Shown here one piece after another: positions 4,721 through 5,259 of a stretch of DNA of 5,259 nt (position 1 is its first letter; every line of letters begins with the position of its first letter). The stretch is from a bacterium (GTDB taxonomy: Bacteria > Actinomycetota > Acidimicrobiia > Acidimicrobiales > CATQHL01): the NCBI GenBank assembly GCA_026713745.1, contig JAPONU010000309.1, positions 1 through 5,259 of the forward strand. The letters are read 5' to 3'. A program made the position numbers and the translations under genes. Under the pieces are notes generated by a model. That model made no database searches and was not told the DNA's origin. It was given only the letters and a program-made list of their open reading frames with translations.

Positions 4721-4774
4721 CGTTACCGCGCCGTCGGCGCGGCCGGCGTTACCTAGCTGGCCGCGCCGTTACCT
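4721..4774. repeat. Three CGTTACC repeats near the right boundary
   Basis: CGTTACC occurs at 4721, 4747 and 4767; the last two extend to CGTTACCTA. Steps are 26 and 20 bp. The last copy overlaps the stop codon of the zinc-binding gene. Repeats of this size beside an attachment core could be arm-type or accessory sites for a recombinase. I see no matching copies near the left boundary. Confidence 0.4.
4735..4768 (-). terminator. Strong GC hairpin directly after zinc-binding gene
   Basis: CGGCGCGGCC (4735-4744) is perfectly complementary to GGCCGCGCCG (4759-4768), with a 14-nt loop. On the minus strand the stem starts immediately after the TAA stop (4771-4769). A T-tract is lacking, as is common for GC-rich actinobacterial terminators. 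A competing short hairpin, GCGCC with GGCGC and a 3-nt loop, lies at 4728-4740. Confidence 0.55.
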
Positions 4775-4978
4775 ACGCGAATTCCCTGGTAGGTGGCCCC
4801 AACGCTCCCAGCAGGAGCGGTGCCAGTGCCGCCGCAGGTCGGGTGCCTCTGTGGGAACCACGACGAGATGACCGGTGGCGGGCGGGATGGTGTTGTTGCA
4901 GCCCCCGCACACGTAGGTCTTGACGGCCTGGTACGGCTGGATCCGCCGCACCTCCGGGGTGTCGTTCGGTGCGCTCAT
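4769..4978 (-). CDS. Small conserved zinc-binding protein, 69 residues
   Basis: The product reads RRIQPYQAVKTYVCGGCN, then IPPATGHLVVVPTEAPDLRR and HWHRSCWER. Cys24, Cys27, His51 or His53, and Cys56 form a likely zinc site. I recognise this arrangement (YxCPGC, GHxVVVP, DLRRHWH, CW) from short actinobacterial proteins that databases label, without experimental support known to me, as ATP/GTP-binding protein. Real function is unknown. The ATG at 4978 overlaps the TGA of the upstream membrane-protein gene, and GGGGGA lies 8 nt before it. Longer in-frame starts upstream give a low-complexity Arg-rich extension that is only that gene in another frame. The last ten residues, WGHLPGNSRR, may be a replacement tail: a copy of the RSCWER segment at 2593 continues into a different tail and stop. 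Confidence 0.78.
   Translation of the reverse strand: MSAPNDTPEVRRIQPYQAVKTYVCGGCNNTIPPATGHLVVVPTEAPDLRRHWHRSCWERWGHLPGNSRR
4802..4820. repeat. Right copy of 19-bp direct repeat, attR-like
   Basis: Matches 2593-2611 at 18 of 19 positions, with the first 15 identical. It covers the codons for RSCWER in the zinc-binding gene. Site-specific elements often use conserved 3' coding segments as attachment sites, since a new gene end carried by the element keeps the gene working. Confidence 0.5.
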
Positions 4979-5085
4979 CCCCAGATCCCCCAGACGACCA
5001 GCACGACGCAGACCGCCAGGCCGAGGCCCACGAAGAGGTAGTCGGTCCGCCGCCGCTGCCATCTCCTGGTGGGATCGAACCCCAT
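4975..5085 (-). CDS. Single-span membrane mini-protein, 36 residues
   Basis: The product starts MGFDPTRRWQRRRTDYLF and continues VGLGLAVCVVLVVWGIWG. A basic, aromatic N-terminal half (Arg and Trp at 7-13) is followed by one hydrophobic span from about Tyr16 to Trp35, which ends almost at the C terminus. By the positive-inside rule the N terminus should face the cytoplasm. The ATG at 5085 follows GAGGAG with 4 nt between, a very good ribosome binding site. Its TGA overlaps the ATG of the zinc-binding gene, so the two are translationally coupled and probably act together or are needed in fixed amounts. I recall short one-span proteins of this DYxFV type in actinobacteria but cannot name a function. 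Genes this short are often missed by automatic annotation. Confidence 0.72.
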   Translation of the reverse strand: MGFDPTRRWQRRRTDYLFVGLGLAVCVVLVVWGIWG

Positions 5086-5136
5086 CACGCTCCTCTGGCG
5101 TGCGACCCTCTTCCGGCTTCGCCGCCGCAGAGCAGG

Positions 5137-5259
5137 CTACGGAATCTCGATCGCGCCGGCGACCAGTTTGTAGCACTTGTTGCCTTGGCGCGCGTAGGGC
5201 TCTCCGAGGCTGATCGTCAGATACCAGTCCGCCGCCGATTGGCCGGCCGGAGGAAGGTC
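5137..5259 (-). CDS. C-terminal end of an unidentified protein
   Basis: The minus-strand frame is open from the window edge to a TAG at 5139-5137 and gives 40 residues, including ADWYLTISLGEPYARQG, then NKCYKLVAGAIEIP. The mix of aromatic and beta-forming residues and the GC-rich third positions suggest real coding sequence, and no competing frame looks better. The start is outside the window. It lies 51 nt upstream of the 36-residue membrane protein on the same strand, so the three may form one operon. I do not recognise the family. A run of LxISLGEPY could be part of a beta-sheet domain. Confidence 0.5.
   Translation of the reverse strand, partial: DLPPAGQSAADWYLTISLGEPYARQGNKCYKLVAGAIEIP

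Larger units (their letters stand above)
2593..4820. mobile_element. Putative integrase-less cassette in a gene 3' end
   Basis: The block is bounded by a direct repeat (15 identical bp, 18 of 19 overall) and would be 2209 bp per unit. The right copy lies inside the last codons of a conserved zinc-binding gene and the left copy carries what looks like the gene's former tail. Between them are small, mostly unrecognised genes: a plus-strand series with stop/start overlaps and one minus-strand zinc-ribbon gene, while both flanks hold recognisable chromosomal genes. This matches site-specific insertion into the 3' end of a gene. No integrase, recombinase, transposase or terminal inverted repeat is visible, so it would be non-autonomous or decayed. 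The alternative is a chance repeat around an ordinary accessory region. Confidence 0.4.

Noticed and set aside
4979..5176. N-terminal extension of the zinc-binding protein
   Set aside because: The extension is Arg/Pro-rich, overlaps the 36-residue membrane-protein gene in another frame, and the ATG at 4978 has its own ribosome binding site and ATGA junction.
1..5259. CRISPR array, tRNA, rRNA, IS element
   Set aside because: No regularly spaced 25-40 bp repeats, no tRNA cloverleaf or rRNA segment, and no transposase or terminal inverted repeats were seen on either strand.

Overview
The window is GC-rich throughout. Its genes read as Actinomycetota: a tightly coupled bioF-bioD pair of the actinobacterial type, genes with likely leaderless promoters (a TANNNT hexamer 7-8 nt before a GTG start), and a 69-residue zinc-binding protein of a kind I know from actinobacteria. 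I cannot place it below phylum. An acidimicrobial or other environmental actinobacterium is possible.

Left part (1-2546), conserved chromosomal genes. The end of bioF and the whole of bioD overlap by 4 nt and carry out consecutive late steps of biotin synthesis. They converge on a TesB-like double-hotdog acyl-CoA thioesterase on the minus strand. A 142-bp, locally AT-rich intergenic region separates the thioesterase from a divergent ComF-family phosphoribosyltransferase gene.

Middle part (about 2593-4820), accessory. On the plus strand is a run of small, mostly unrecognised genes with stop/start overlaps: a ribbon-helix-helix-like protein with a Pro-Val repeat tail, an acidic 138-residue protein, a 58-79 residue protein weakly like the end of a phage portal protein, a possible 22-residue linker ORF, a 73-residue Arg/Cys protein and a 113-residue beta-rich protein. 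They face a 49-residue zinc-ribbon gene on the minus strand. The non-coding stretches hold hairpins and short repeats with helical spacing.

Right part (4769-5259), minus strand, conserved. The end of an unidentified gene is followed by a 36-residue single-span membrane protein, which overlaps the start of the 69-residue zinc-binding protein by ATGA.

Main observation: a 19-bp near-perfect direct repeat (18/19, first 15 bp identical) lies at both ends of the accessory block. The right copy is inside the last codons of the zinc-binding gene. The left copy, read on the same strand and in the same codon phase, continues for seven more residues to a stop just after comF. This is the pattern left by an element that inserted into the 3' end of a gene and supplied a new end. 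The unit would be 2209 bp and holds no visible integrase or transposase, so it would be a non-autonomous cassette or a remnant. This is an inference from one short repeat and needs comparison with related genomes.
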